DNA from: Phyto melanocephala | Taxonomy: Eukaryota > Arthropoda > Insecta > Diptera > Rhinophoridae | Length of the DNA stretch: 64,000 nucleotides | NCBI GenBank assembly: GCA_941918925.1 | Contig: OW799233.1 | Coordinates: 176,855,235 to 176,919,234 of the forward strand | Direction of reading: 5' to 3' | Shown: in pieces, positions 34,800 through 47,353 of the stretch | Numbering within the stretch: position 1 is the stretch's first letter | Layout: every line of letters begins with the position of its first letter | The notes under the pieces: model-generated | Seen by the model: the letters and a program-made list of their open reading frames with translations, nothing else | Database searches by the model: none | What the model was told of the DNA's origin: nothing | Translations under genes and position numbers: made by a program

Positions 34800-37700
34800 C
34801 CGATGACAAAAAAAAATAATAATTTTGACGTGCTCTACTTGCTCTACTTCTGAATTCTTAAAAGAAACAATGTCGCATTACAGAAATTCTAGATTCATAA
34901 ATTTAAAAAACACTTAAAGTACTATAGAAATGCAAAAAATACCCTTTGTTTCGACCACATAATTTTAATCTCAACTTGGATCAGTAGTCCCAAATTTTAA
35001 AAATCTAGATTTATAAACGTAAAAAATATAAATTAAAAAAGTACTGTTTGTTAATTGCCCAACTTTTTCTTTTGTCTAGCTTTTATTTTCTTTGTGTTTT
35101 TTTATTTTTACATATTTTAAACGTTTAATTTGTGACGTTTTTAATTCAAATTTTAAATTACTTACTCACCAAGAAGTGAAACACCAAGTATTTAATTGCT
35201 TAGTACCGGCGATTATTTTTCCCTTTTTCTCTCCTCAGCTAAAACGGTAAAAACATCTATAAACTCAAGAATTGCCCAACTATAATCGTTGTGTGTGACT
35301 ATAGACTTAAAAAAAAATTTAGCTACTTTTTTTTTTAGCGATTTTGAGGCCACATTAAGCGGGAATTGGTTAAAAAAGCTCCCTGCACCACTGATTTACT
35401 ATATACTAAAAAGTGATGCCAGTCGATCTTAACACCTTTATACTATATATTTTAACCCTACCATTATGTGATATAGGATTGACATTATAAACGATATACA
35501 AAATGTATGGTACTTTTTGTATATATAATACGAATAACTGCTCTATAAATTTCTGCTAAAATCTGAAACCTAGTCTAAGCTACGATGTTGTCATTATACC
35601 TATGTACGCGGTGATAAAGGATATTATCAGATTCGGCACGGCTGAATATAGCACTCTTACTTGTTTCCCATATTTGTACCACAAAAGTTAATATTTTCAG
35701 CCGTCTGACAATATAAAGTCACTATTTTTATATATGATAAGCGACTAGGCAAGTTGGTCACTAATCGACAAATTTATGGAAAAATATATATATTTATATA
35801 TATTTTTAAATTATCAAGTTCTCTTATTTCCAAAATAATTTTTCGACGCACTAATGACACAAAAAATAATAAATCGCCTTAAAACTGAAATATAAGCTCT
35901 AAAATACATCTGCTTCGGTGTTTTTCTTAAAATAAACAAACGAAAATAGATTTTTTTTGAAACAACAGTATGAGTATCAAATGAAAGGGCTTAATAAGCA
36001 AAATACAGTAGATTGTTATATTATTAAAACATATAATGGCTGGTATTACAAATGCCACCACACTAATCGTTGTTATATTATTTGTAAACTCTCAAATTTT
36101 GTTAATAATATTGTTAAAAAGAATAAGTTCTAATAAGAAATAATAATAAAACAGTTTTAGTTGTGTTTTAAATATATATATGATAAAAATAACTAAATTA
36201 GCGTAAACCAAAAATTTAAGAATGTATTCAATACGTTTAATATTGATTTGACAGCACCAATCTAATAACGGAAACGGAATAATTTCAATTAATACTTATG
36301 TAGTTATTTACTTCCGCTTTGTAGTTTGCATACACACTACCACCCTGTTATCGTTTTTTTACAATTTTCCTTTCGTTAATTTCGCCGGTTTACAATTTTT
36401 TTGTTTAAAATGTGTAGAATTTATAGAAAATCTAGGTTAAAAATGAGTATTCTTTTTAAAAATATTGTTTGAACTAATCTGTAAAATGAATATTCGAAGC
36501 TTAGTGATTTATTTTCATATTTTTTACTAAAATTTGTGAAAAAAGTGAAGAAGAAGTAAGAACAATATTAAGGTTTAAATATCATATAAAAGTTGAACAA
36601 AACAATATACCTAGTTAAAAATAAATTAAAAAATACATGCTTTAATATTTACTGATATATAAAATGTTTGTATTATTAAAAAATTGCTTGTTATTTATGT
36701 GAAAGTTCCAATTGACATGGTAGGTGCAAATTAAAGAAAATGCGCCAAAAGCTTAAGATAAAATCAAGATAATATAACATAAAATACCTATAGTTAAAAT
36801 CTATTGTGCAATTCATAACATTAGTTTTATACTTAGTGTTCAATAAAATACATTAAAAACATGTCTTGTGTATAAAAATAAAAAATGTTTTGTTTTTAAA
36901 ATATGTCGGGATAAAAAATGAAAACTGTCCTCACTTTTTTTGAAAGTAATAGATGTTGACAAAACTAAAAAGCTATGTTAATATTACCCATATATGTAAG
37001 TGTCCATTGAACGATGTTCGTCAGTAAGTTTTGGTTGCAATTAACTTTAAGAAGCCCCCACATGATGCACAGACTTGTATCTTGGAAACATTCGAGAATA
37101 AATCGTTATTGAAAATCAGCAAAATTATTATAACTCTGAGCTATGATCAAACACACATTAGCTACTGCTTCTGTTTCCTATATTAGATTCTTACTTTATT
37201 TATTTTTTTTTAATCGCAAAAAAATATCTTTTTTTAATTTAAATAAGGTGTTTTTCGTGTTTTACAAAGGTAAATTTAAGTTTTATTCTTTTTCTTTTGT
37301 TTTTGAATGTGTTTAATAAATAAAACAACTTATGGCGTTTTTAGTTCTACAAAAACTGCAGACACAACAAACCATTTTTTTCTACGCTTTGTAACAAAAT
37401 CAAAAAATATACATGTTGTTTTTGTAATTGTTGCCAATGAATACATTAAAATATACCTCTAATCTAATGAAATGTTCCATTTTTTAAAACGATTTAAAAA
37501 ATTGAAAAATACGGTCCGCTTGTAAAATTTTCATCCGTATTTTCTCTTCTGTTTTTTTCTACTGATTACAATTTGGTTTTACAATATTCTACTTTGTTCA
37601 TTCTACACGAATTTTTGAAATGTCGTACGACTTGTATCACAGAATACAACTTGTATTATAGTCCTAACTGGCCTTAAGCTTTGCCGTCTTAGCCGGGTTA

Positions 37701-37970
37701 CGGTTCTTCACTGACGTAAACTATGGACCGAGTCCACTACAACCGATGGGATATTTTTCTTGTAAATACGATGTCTTTCTTTTCCTTTACGAATTTTGCT
37801 TATTATTTCTATTTATAAATAATTTTCAAGTTAGACCAATTTCGAGTTAAGATTTTAATATAAACAATACTTAATTATTTTCTAAAAAATCAGATTAGGT
37901 TAAAAGTATAGAAAATCCAAGTGAACTAAATATTGAACCGAAAAAAAAAACTAAATTGTAAGCCAAGGCG
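34800..37970. other. Gene-free AT-rich stretch
   Basis: No gene was recognised in these 3.2 kb. A HINE hairpin end lies at about 35580-35665 (ATTCGGCACGGCTGAAT, ACTTGTTT) and scraps of HINE interior follow to about 35720 and at 37010-37200. The rest is A/T-rich sequence. Confidence 0.5.
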
Positions 37971-37977
37971 TCGTCAT

Positions 37978-38510
37978 ATTTATACCCTTCACCTATGGTG
38001 CCTTGTTGTTTAGTCATTCCCTTCGTAATTTTTACAATATTAATATCAGACCCCATAAACTCTATATTTTCTGAAATCTTATGAATACGGGAGTCGATTG
38101 AATGATTTATAGACAACTTTGTTACTGTTTTTAGATATGACTCTAGAAACATTCGTAAAAAAAATTTTGGACAAATAAAAAAAGTAAAAATCTAAGATGG
38201 GGTCCTGAATAAAATGGCAGATATATGGGTTTAATATAGTAAAACCGGATTTGCCCCCTTAAATTCCCACAATATTGGTATCAGATGAAAAGGCGTCTCT
38301 AAGTTATTATAAAAGTGTCAAATCCAAGATGGCCGTAAAAAACAAAATGGTGGACATTTTTTTCTTAACCCCATCAATATGGGTATCAAATGAAAGGGCT
38401 TAAATAGTAGAATACGGTTAACTTTGTAAAAATTTAAAATCAAAGATGGCGTTGAAAATAATTAGTTACATGGCGTATATAATAAAATCTAGGCAAAGCT
38501 AAGAATAAAG
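37978..38510 (+). mobile_element. Old, degraded HINE copy
   Basis: TTTATACCCTTCACCTATGG and the ACCCCATAAACTCTATATTT core are recognisable, but the GTCY tract is gone and substitutions are many. Confidence 0.6.
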
Positions 38511-38982
38511 GACTCTATTGTAAAATCTAACTTGATTTTATTAGCAGAAATAAGTTTCACACGCATATAAATGCCTACTTTTAACATAATCCAGTATTAT
38601 TAAGATCCAGTAAATTTAAAATGTATAATATACATATCGATGGCTAAATATAAAAAGGAAGTATCTTGATTTTTAACAAAAACGAGTTTTTAATGTTTTC
38701 TGGCAGTTCACATACAAACACATCACCACTAAAAAATTAAGTGAGCTATGGTCGAAAATAACGGATTTATGGCTAAATAAAAAGGCTCTAAATCAATACA
38801 TTTTTTTAAAATTTATTAAATTTTTTCTTTTTCCTGTAAAGTAGTAAAAAATCAAGTTACGCCTTTTTATATTAAGCCATCGATATGTATTTATATATGG
38901 ACCCGAAATTTCGTTAGTGTTGTGTTGGTCAGTCAGTGTTTGTTTCTGGCTATTATAACATAAAATATATACATATATAACA

Positions 38983-39850
38983 TCTATATATATAAAAGTG
39001 AAACTCTGTGTGTGTGTGTGTGTTAGCTATAGACTCCGAAACTGTAAAACCGATCGGGCTCAAACTTTGGTAAGTTGTTGTACACATACCAGGGCGTGTT
39101 TATGGGTGAAAAAAAGTGGGCGTAGCCACGCCCATAAAAAATTAGTTATCAGTTTTAGCTACTTGCACTTGACCGATTTTTCTGAAACTTTGCACACATA
39201 TCGAGCTGTCATGACTAAATAATTTCGTGATAAGAAAAGTGGGCGGGGCCACGCCCCTAAAAAGTTTTAATTTTGAGGTACTTGCACTGGACCGATTTTT
39301 CTGAAACTTTGCACACATATTGAGTTGTCATGGCTTTATAATTTCGTGATTGAAAAAGTGGGCAGGGCCACGCCCATAAAAAATTAGTTATCAGTTTTAG
39401 CTACTTGCACTGGACCGAATTTTCTGAAACTTTGCAAACATACTGAGCTGTCATGACTTTACACTTTCATCATTAGAAAAGTGGGCAGTGCCACGCCCAT
39501 TAAAAAAAAGGTATCATTTTGAGGTACTTGCACTGGACCGATTTTTCTGAAACTTTGCACACATATTGAGTTGTCATGACTATACAGTTTCGTATTTAGA
39601 AAAGTGGGCAGTGCCACGCCCATAAAAAAAGGTATCATTTTGAGGTACTTACACTGGACCGATTTTTCTGAAACTTTGCACACTTATTGAGCTGTCATGA
39701 CTATACAGTTTTGTAATTAGAAAAGTGGGCAGTGCCACGCTCATAAAGAAAAAGTTATAGTTTTTAGCCTTGCACTTGATATTCGATTAAAATTTAGAAT
39801 GCGATTAAAATTCATGAAGGGGCGTAGCAACGCGCGCCGGGATTGGCTAG
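38983..39850 (+). mobile_element. Helitron D1, with internal about 120-bp satellites
   Basis: It starts TCTATATATATAAAAGTG and ends GGCTAG. Internally a unit of about 120 bp (GACCGATTTTTCTGAAACTT ... GTGGGCAGTGCCACGCCCAT) repeats about six times. A GCGTAGCAACGCGCGCC hairpin precedes the CTAG end. No ORF survives; it is non-autonomous. Confidence 0.8.
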
Positions 39851-40672
39851 TCTATATATATAAAAGTGAAACTCTGTATGTGTGTGTGTTAGCTATAGAC
39901 TCCGAAACCGTAAAACCGATCGGGCTCAAACTTTGGTAAGTTGTTGTACACATACCAGGGAGTGTTTATGGGTGAAAAAAGTGGGCGGGGCTACGCCCAT
40001 AAAAAATTAGTTATCAGTTTTAGCTACTTTCACTGACCGATTTTTCTGAAACTCTGCACACATATCGAGCTGTCATGACTAAAAAATTTTGTGATAAGAA
40101 AAGTGGGCGGGGCCACGCCCCTAAAAAAGTTTAAATTTTGAGGTACTTGCACTGGACCGATTTTTTGAAAACTTTGCACACATGGGCAGTGCCACGCCCA
40201 TTCAAAAAAAAGGTATCATTTTGAGGTACTTGCACTGGACCGATTTTTCTGAAACTTTGCACACATATTGAGTTATCATGACTATACAGTTTCGTATTTA
40301 GAAAAGTGGGCAGTACCACGCCCATAAAAAAGGTATCATTTCGAGGTACTTACACTGGACCAATTTTTCTGAAACTTTGCACACATATTGAGCTGTCATT
40401 ACTATATAATTTCGTGATTAGAAAAGTGGGCAGTGCTAGGCCCATTAAAAAAGTTATAATTTTAAGATACTTTCACTGGACGGACTTTTCTGAAACTTTG
40501 CACACTTATTGAGCTGTCATTACTATACAGTTTCGTAATTAGAAAAGTGGGCAGTGCCACGCTCATAAAGAAAAAGTTATAGTTTTTAGCTTTGCACTTG
40601 ATATTTGATTAAAATTTAGAATGCGATTAAAATTCATGAAGGGGCGTAGCAACGCGCGCCGGGATTTTCTAG
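39851..40672 (+). mobile_element. Helitron D2, directly head-to-tail with D1
   Basis: Its first base follows the CTAG of D1 with no spacer. It has the same ends, satellites and 3' hairpin as D1. Confidence 0.8.
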
Positions 40673-40866
40673 TACAATATATATATAACATAAAATATAT
40701 GTGTATATGTATAACACAAAACATTATAATGAAAAAAAAAAAAATAACTAAAATAAAATACAGGAAAGTGTGCTATATTCGGGCGAGCCGTATCTTATAA
40801 TTCCCTAACATTATACTAGTCAAGTTAGTTTTTTGTTTCAGAGGCCATCTTGCATTTTACACATCT

Positions 40867-41486
40867 TCTATATATATAAAAGTGAAACTCTGTGTGTGTG
40901 TGTTAGCTATAGACTCCGAAACTGTAAAACCGATCGGGCTGAAACTTTGGTAAGTTGTTGTACACATACCAGGGAGTGTTTATGGGTGGAAAAATGTGGG
41001 CGGGACCACGCCCATAAAAATTAGTTATCATTTTTAGCTACTTGCACTTGACCGATTTTTCTGAAACTTTGCACACATATTGAGCTGTCATAACTACAAA
41101 ATTTCGTGATAAGAAAAGTGGGCGGGGCCACGCCCATAAAAAAGTTTTAATTTTGAGGTACTTGCACTGGACCGATTTTTCTGAAACTTTGCACACATAT
41201 TGAGCTGGCATGACTTTATAATTTCGTGATTATAAAAATGGGCAGGGCCACGCCCATAAAAAAAAGTTATAATTTTGAGGTATTTGCACTGGACCGATTT
41301 TTCTGAAACTTTGCACACATATTGAGCTGTCATGACTTTACGATTTCGTGATTAGAAAAGTGGGCAATGCCACGCCCATAAGAAATAGGTTATAATATTT
41401 AGCTTTTTGCACTTGATATTCAATTAAAATTCAGAATGCATTTTTATTCTTTAATTGGCGTAGAAACGCGCGCCAGGCTTTTCTAG
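40867..41486 (+). mobile_element. Helitron D3
   Basis: TCTATATATATAAAAGTG start, CTAG end at 41483-41486, four to five satellite units. Between D2 and D3, at about 40765-40830, is a HINE 5'/hairpin scrap (GTGTGCTATATTCGGGCG). Confidence 0.78.
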
Positions 41487-41610
41487 TATAAATATATATA
41501 TATAAAATTCACGTGTCACAGTGTTTGTCACCAAACTCCTCCGAAACGGCTGAACCGATTTCAATGAAATTTTGCATACACATTCTATAGGTCTTAGAAT
41601 AGGTTTATAA

Positions 41611-41646
<36 letters not shown>

Positions 41647-42575
41647 TATATTTATATTCCTTAATGAAGTGGGCGTGGCACATCCCATACAAAGTGAATT
41701 TTTAACATCATATATCTTGATTACTATGAAAGGGAGAGCTTTGAAAATTCGTGCGACATCATTTGTTGTTACTATTTGTTGCCGAACCGAAAATGGGCAG
41801 GATCGCATAAGTGGGCGCGGTAGCTCCCATACAAAGTGAATTTTTAACATCATATATCTTGAGTACTATCACAGGGAGAGCTTTTTTAATTTGTGCGGTA
41901 CCGCCCGTGCAAACTTTGTACACATATTGAGCTGTCATGACTTTATAATTTCGTGATTAGAAAAGTGGGAGAGGCCACGCCCATAAAAATGTTATAATCT
42001 TGAGGTACTTGCACTGGACCGATTTTTCTGAAATTTTGCACACATATTGAGCTGTCATGACTATATAATTTGGTGATTAGAAAAGTGGGCAGGGCCACGC
42101 CTATAAGAAAAGTTATAATTTTCAGCTACTTGAACTTCATCAATTTTTCTGAAACTTTGCACGCACATATTGAGCTCTCATGATTATACAATTTCGTGAT
42201 TAGAAAAGTGGGCAGTGCCACGCCCATAAGAAATATGTTATCATTTTTAGCTACTTGCACTAGATCGATTTTTCTGAAACTGTGCACACATATTGAGTTG
42301 TCATGAGTATACATTTTCTTGATTAGAAAAGTGGCAGTGTCACGCCCATAAGAAAAGTTATTATATTCAGCTACTTAAACTTCACCGATTTTTCTAAAAC
42401 TTTGCACATATGTTGAGGTGTCATGACTATACAGTTTTGTGATTAGAAAAGTAGGCAGTGCCACGCCCATTAAAAAAAGTTATAAAATTTACCTTTTTGC
42501 ACTTGATATTCAATTAAAATTCATAATGCATTTTTATTCATCAAGGGGCGTAGCAAAGCGCGCGGGCTTTTCTAG
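41487..42575 (+). mobile_element. Helitron D4, divergent 5' part
   Basis: The 3' 700 bp match D1-D3 and end CTAG at 42572-42575. The 5' part differs: CACGTGTCACAGTGTTTGTC, a (TA)n tract at 41617-41647, and two copies of CATACAAAGTGAATTTTTAA. It may be two elements joined. Confidence 0.65.
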
Positions 42576-43440
42576 TATATAATATATGTATATATAACAG
42601 GATGTATGTATGTATGTAACGTATGAACTCCAAAACGGCTGGGCCGATTTTGATGAAATTTTCAGGGAATCTTCAAAATATTTAGGTGGGTGACACTGTT
42701 ATTTTTGATTTTCGATCTGCGGGCGGAGGGGCGTGGCAAAGTCCAATTTTCATATTGCACCACCAATGAAATATACATACATACATATATTTATTTTTTG
42801 TTTTTTTTTGTTTTTTTTAAAGCAGTTGTCATGTTTTTCAAAACGAAATAACAAACTCCTAATTCGGTTATGTAGTTCCGAAGATATTCACAAAAAATCT
42901 ATGTTAATAAGGATCCAATATCAAAATTTTGAAACTTTTGAAATGTTGAATTCAAAAATGCGAGTTTTCGGTTTATTTACAAAAAATATTTACAGCTCAA
43001 TGAGGAAATTCAATTGAAACTGCCCGGCAAATTAATCAAATAAAAATCGATCAACACAGTAATGAATGAAGAACAAGCCGTCAATTATCCCACTGAATTT
43101 TTAAATTCATTGCAACCACCCGGAATGCTACCGCATGCACTAACATTAAAGGTTGGATCACCGGTAATTCTTATTCGCAACTTAAACGCACCAAAGTTAT
43201 GAAACGAAATCAGATTGACCATAAAAAACTGTTCACCAAAGTGCATTTAGTTTGCCTAAAGTTTTTTTAGAATCTTGATAGATTTAAAAATACATATATG
43301 TATATATTTTTTCAAAAAATTTTTACTTATAACTGCAGATTAGCGACTGATTTGTCCAAATACTATCTCTAGATCATATCTATAAATAGTTACATATACT
43401 TTTGTCTATAAATTATCATATCAATTATCATAGCTGAAAA
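42576..43440 (+). mobile_element. Relic of an autonomous Helitron
   Basis: A Helitron-like 5' segment (ATGTATGTATGTAACGTATG, CGGCTGGGCCGATTTTGATG) follows D4. Its interior holds a helicase fragment at 43045-43220. No 3' CTAG end was identified. Confidence 0.6.
43045..43220 (+). pseudogene. Helitron helicase (Rep-Hel) C-terminal fragment
   Basis: In one frame from 43045 the translation gives KSINTVMNEEQAVNYPTEFL, then NSLQPPGMLPHALTLKVG and SPVILIRNLNAPKL. This is the conserved C-terminal block of Helitron PIF1-type helicases (NYPTEFLNSL...L.LKVG....LRNL). A TGA follows where the family has a Cys codon in the usual C-N-G-T-R-L stretch, and NEIRLTIK continues after it, so the copy is dead by at least one nonsense change. 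It is the only autonomous-element coding trace for the Helitrons in the window. Confidence 0.8.
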
Positions 43441-43640
43441 ATTTTGACTTTTATGGCAAAAAATAGAGACAGTCGTGTTTATTTCCTCATATTTCCAAAA
43501 CTTAAGGGGCGATTGCGCTGGATTTAAATATTGATTCGTTCTTGAATATTTCCAAAAGATTAATATCACATACAGATCTATGTAGCATGTGAAGGGTTCT
43601 TAAAGTTGATTTCAACCAACACACGAACAGAGACCCTTTA
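43441..43640 (-). mobile_element. HINE fragment
   Basis: It matches the interior of the CACCTGTGG subtype from the GACAGTCGTGTTTATTTCCT block to ACACACGAACAGA. Both ends are missing. Confidence 0.55.
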
Positions 43641-44507
43641 TTTTGACGCGAACATAATATTTTACCCATCCAAAAATGTAATGTTTTCAGCTAAATACTT
43701 TTAATAGTGTGGTTAAGAAATGCTTTCATTTGTATCAGGGATGAATAAGTGTTTTTTATGTGTTTAATTTAATAAAATTTTAATAAAATAAAAAATATAT
43801 TAGGCTTATTTGACAGATGTTATACAAAAACTTATCAAATAAGCCTTTAATAAACCTTTAATATTTTTCAACAATACGGCAGTTAATATGAAACATTTTG
43901 TAAATTCACAAGGTGCCCCAAGTTTTGCAGTCATGTTATAATTTTGTAAAATTGCACAATTAACAATACTATAAGGTGTGTGAAGGAAAACGATCCTTTT
44001 CAAAAATATTTATTTACTTATTTAAAGTTTGGCAACCTAACCTCTAGGCCATAATCGGTTACAAAAGTATACTAAACAAATTTACAATGTTTTTACTTAA
44101 ACTATAAAAATATAATGTAATAATTTTAAATATAATAACAAGAAAATTGAACAGAAAATATAAACCAAACTAACCAAGCTTAAGATCAAGATTAAAATAT
44201 GTACATGGATAGAGAATGATCATTCAACATAACAAAGTAAGTCAAATCAATGCAAAAAGAATAATTTATTATTTTAAAGGAATCAATATTAATATCGAAC
44301 ATCCTTAAAGTGTCCGATAACTTGTAATAAGTAGTATCACTCTCACACAAAAAGAGTCCAAAATTGAGGTCAATCTTGGTATGATAAACTGTCATTTTCT
44401 ATTAGATATACAAAACCTAAAAAAATTAACTAAATAATTAGGTATCCGCAACTTATGTATATAACTTATAAAAGTGTAAAATATTTCTAAAATTTTTAAA
44501 AACGATT
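43641..44507. other. Gene-free AT-rich spacer
   Basis: No gene was seen. A segment at 43905-43980 (TTCACAAGGTGCCCCAAGTT to ATAAGGTGTGTGAAGG) looks like a decayed short TIR element of the TTCACAAGGTG type. Confidence 0.45.
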
Positions 44508-45712
44508 GGGTGATTCACAAGGTGTCTTATCATGTCATATTGTCCTAAAATTTTACAATGGTTTAAAAATGTTGTTGTTGCTTTTCAAACAAAAAGTGTC
44601 TTATAATAATAGAACTTTGTATGCTATTGTGGGATTCACAGTAGTGTCATAAAGTCATATGTCCTATAAAAATAGCATGAAAAATTAAGACTATTGTGAA
44701 CAACCCCTCATAATTAAGTGTGCTATTTTGAATTCAAATCAGCTGATGTAAAACAATTATACAAATAAATATTTTCCTTCATAATGCCAAAAACAAGTAA
44801 AAAAAACAAAATAATAGCCAGTTTGTGCGAAAAGTACATTTTAGATGTTGTAATGGCAGACTCAAGTAAATAAATTACAAATAAATAAAATTTTGTTTGA
44901 TAAACAAAAAACAGCAGAGTCCTTAGCCGATCTTATTTGACGCCACCAGTGATTTGTTATCAAAAATTAGCAACGTCGCTCAAATTTGGATGTCGGCCCG
45001 ATAAAATTATACATTGAACGGCGACGGCTTACAAAAACTGTTGCGGCTTGGCTTAGTCGGCTGAGCCGTTTAGCACAGGTCTCTGCTTATTAAATACGAC
45101 AGCACAATAAACATAGCGTACAAAGTTCTATTATTATAAGACACTTTTTGTTTGAAAAGCAACAACAACATTTTTAAGCCATTGTAAAATTTTAGGACAA
45201 TATGACATGATAAGACACCTTGTGAATCACCCATATGTTTATTGTGCTGTCGGATTTAATAAGCAGAGACCTGTGCTAAACGGCTAAGCCAAGCCGCAAC
45301 AGTTTTTGTAAGCTGTCGCCGTTCATTGTATAATTTTATCGGGCCGACATCCAAATTTGAGCGCAGTTGCTAATTTTTGATAAATCACTGGTGGCGTCAA
45401 ATAAGATCGGCTAAGGGCTCTGCTGTTTTTGTTTATCAAACAAAATTTAATTTATTTGTAATTTATTTACTTGAGTTTGCCATTACAACATCTAAAATGT
45501 ACTTTTCGCACAAACTGGCTATTATTTTGTTTTTTTTTTACTTGTTTTTGGCATTATGAAAGAAAATATTTATTTGTATAATTGTTTTACATCAGCTGAT
45601 TTGAATTCAAAATAGCACACTTAATTATGAGGGGTTGTTCACAATAGTCTTAATTTTTCATGCTATTATTATAGGACATATGACTTTATGACACTACTGT
45701 GAATCCCCCAGA
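44508..45712. repeat. Large inverted repeat, order A-B-A'-B'
   Basis: A (44508-44622) returns inverted as A' (45119-45231). B (44629-45114, about 480 bp) returns inverted as B' (45233-45712). The outer ends are hAT/MITE-like: GGGTGATTCACAAGGTGTC for A and GGGATTCACAGTAGTGTC for B. Arm identity looks above 90%. Short ORFs in the arms resemble no known protein. Confidence 0.8.
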
Positions 45713-45991
45713 TATTTTTGAAAAAGTAAGAATAATTCCAATAGATTTTAAGAATTAATTTTAAACCAATCTTAAACTTTCGACTTCTAACAAACAATAT
45801 ATAAAACAGTAAAACGTAATTTATCAAAAACCATTGAAAAACAATTTAAAAAAAGGAAAAATAAAACGACTAGCTTTTTCGAATAGGTTTTATGTCATAA
45901 TCGTTTTTTATCACATTCCTAAATACAATACGAATTCATACAGGTAAAATTAACTTCCCAGATCAAGGCGATGTTTCAAAAACTACATGGT

Positions 45992-46782
45992 TTTTATACC
46001 CTTCACACAGTGAAAAAGGGTATATATAGGTTTGTCATTTCGTGTGAAATTTCTACAATTTTCATTTCCGACCCCATAAAGTATATATTTTCTGAAAGCT
46101 TATGAATAGGGGAGTCGATTAAGCTCTGTCAGTCTGTCCGTGTGTATGTTGAATCAACTTTTTGAAGCCCCCCGACATAGGTTGGACCCGGGTAAGATAT
46201 TAAAATATCAGAAATATTCGGGAGTAGATCGGTATTGACAATCAGAAACATCGGTACATAAACAACTGAGATATGAGCAAAAACATACGACCACCTCGAT
46301 TTTTTTTCACAAAAACAACATTACAACAACAACAAACATACATACAAACGTGTATACTGGTTAGAGAAAACGTGGCATCGAATTCCAGCTGAGCCAAAAA
46401 AAAATTTTTTTCAATTTTTTTAAAATTTTTTTTTATTTTTTTTTTTATTTTTTATTTAATATATTATTTACATTTTTATTATTTTTTTTTTTTTTAATTT
46501 TTTTTTATTTTTTTGTTTGTTTTATATATATTATATATATAATTTTTTTTTTTAATTTTTTTTTTAATTTTTTTTTTTAAATTTGTTTTTTTTTTTTTTT
46601 TTTAACAGACATACGTGAATTTATAATTTTACAATGGGATGTTTTTATATATGTATGTTTTTATATGTATGTACGTATTTCATATGGGATGAATGGTGAC
46701 ACAAACTACTGTTATTGCATGACTACACGTTGTGAAGGGTATATAAGATTCGGCACAGCCGAATATAGCGCTCTTACTTGTT
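45992..46782 (+). mobile_element. HINE copy, full length
   Basis: TTATACCCTTCACACAGTG start, a reduced GTCTGTCC core at 46130-46141, the CACCTCGATTTTTTTTC block, A/T tract, then the ATTCGGCACAGCCGAAT hairpin and CTTACTTGTT. Confidence 0.8.
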
Positions 46783-47353
46783 GTTTGTTTTTTTGTGCGG
46801 GAGGGAGTAATCTATGTAAACATAAATAATATTTGACAATTCAATCATCATTTTTGCAAATAAAAAAGTATATAAGCTGCGTTGTCAACACCACCTGATA
46901 ATGAATTCGCCTTGCGTTGAAAACGCAGCTTATCTACTTATCATAATAAAAAGAAATGACAATAATTTTCGAAATAATTTGTTTTATTCAAAACCAACAT
47001 CGGCCCCTAAAATTTAACCACACTTTATATAATTTGTGTTAAAAAAATTTTCCTTTCTCTGTTATACGAATTGGCCTTGACGAAAGTTTCATTGTACAAT
47101 AAACGAGTAGCCTCAGTTCTGCAACAACAAAATTCTACATGCATTTTGTTGGTGGGAAACGACGACTGAAATGTCAAAAGGCAAATGGTGGTTGTACCAT
47201 GTATTGTATCAATTCGTTGTTGCATATACTTGTATGAGTAGGATGCCTGAATACTTAAAATTTTAGGAAATTTGTTATTACATAAGTATATAAATTTGTC
47301 TTGGCAATTTAGTATAATCAAGATGATTTGTTCTGATTTTTTATTTATCTCCT

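Noticed and set aside
37640..37760. SINE or 5S-like sequence in a GC-richer patch
   Set aside because: No A/B box pair, no tail and no second copy in the window.
38990..42575. CRISPR-like array
   Set aside because: The repeats are about 120 bp with diverged units and Helitron ends, in a eukaryotic genome; no spacer structure.
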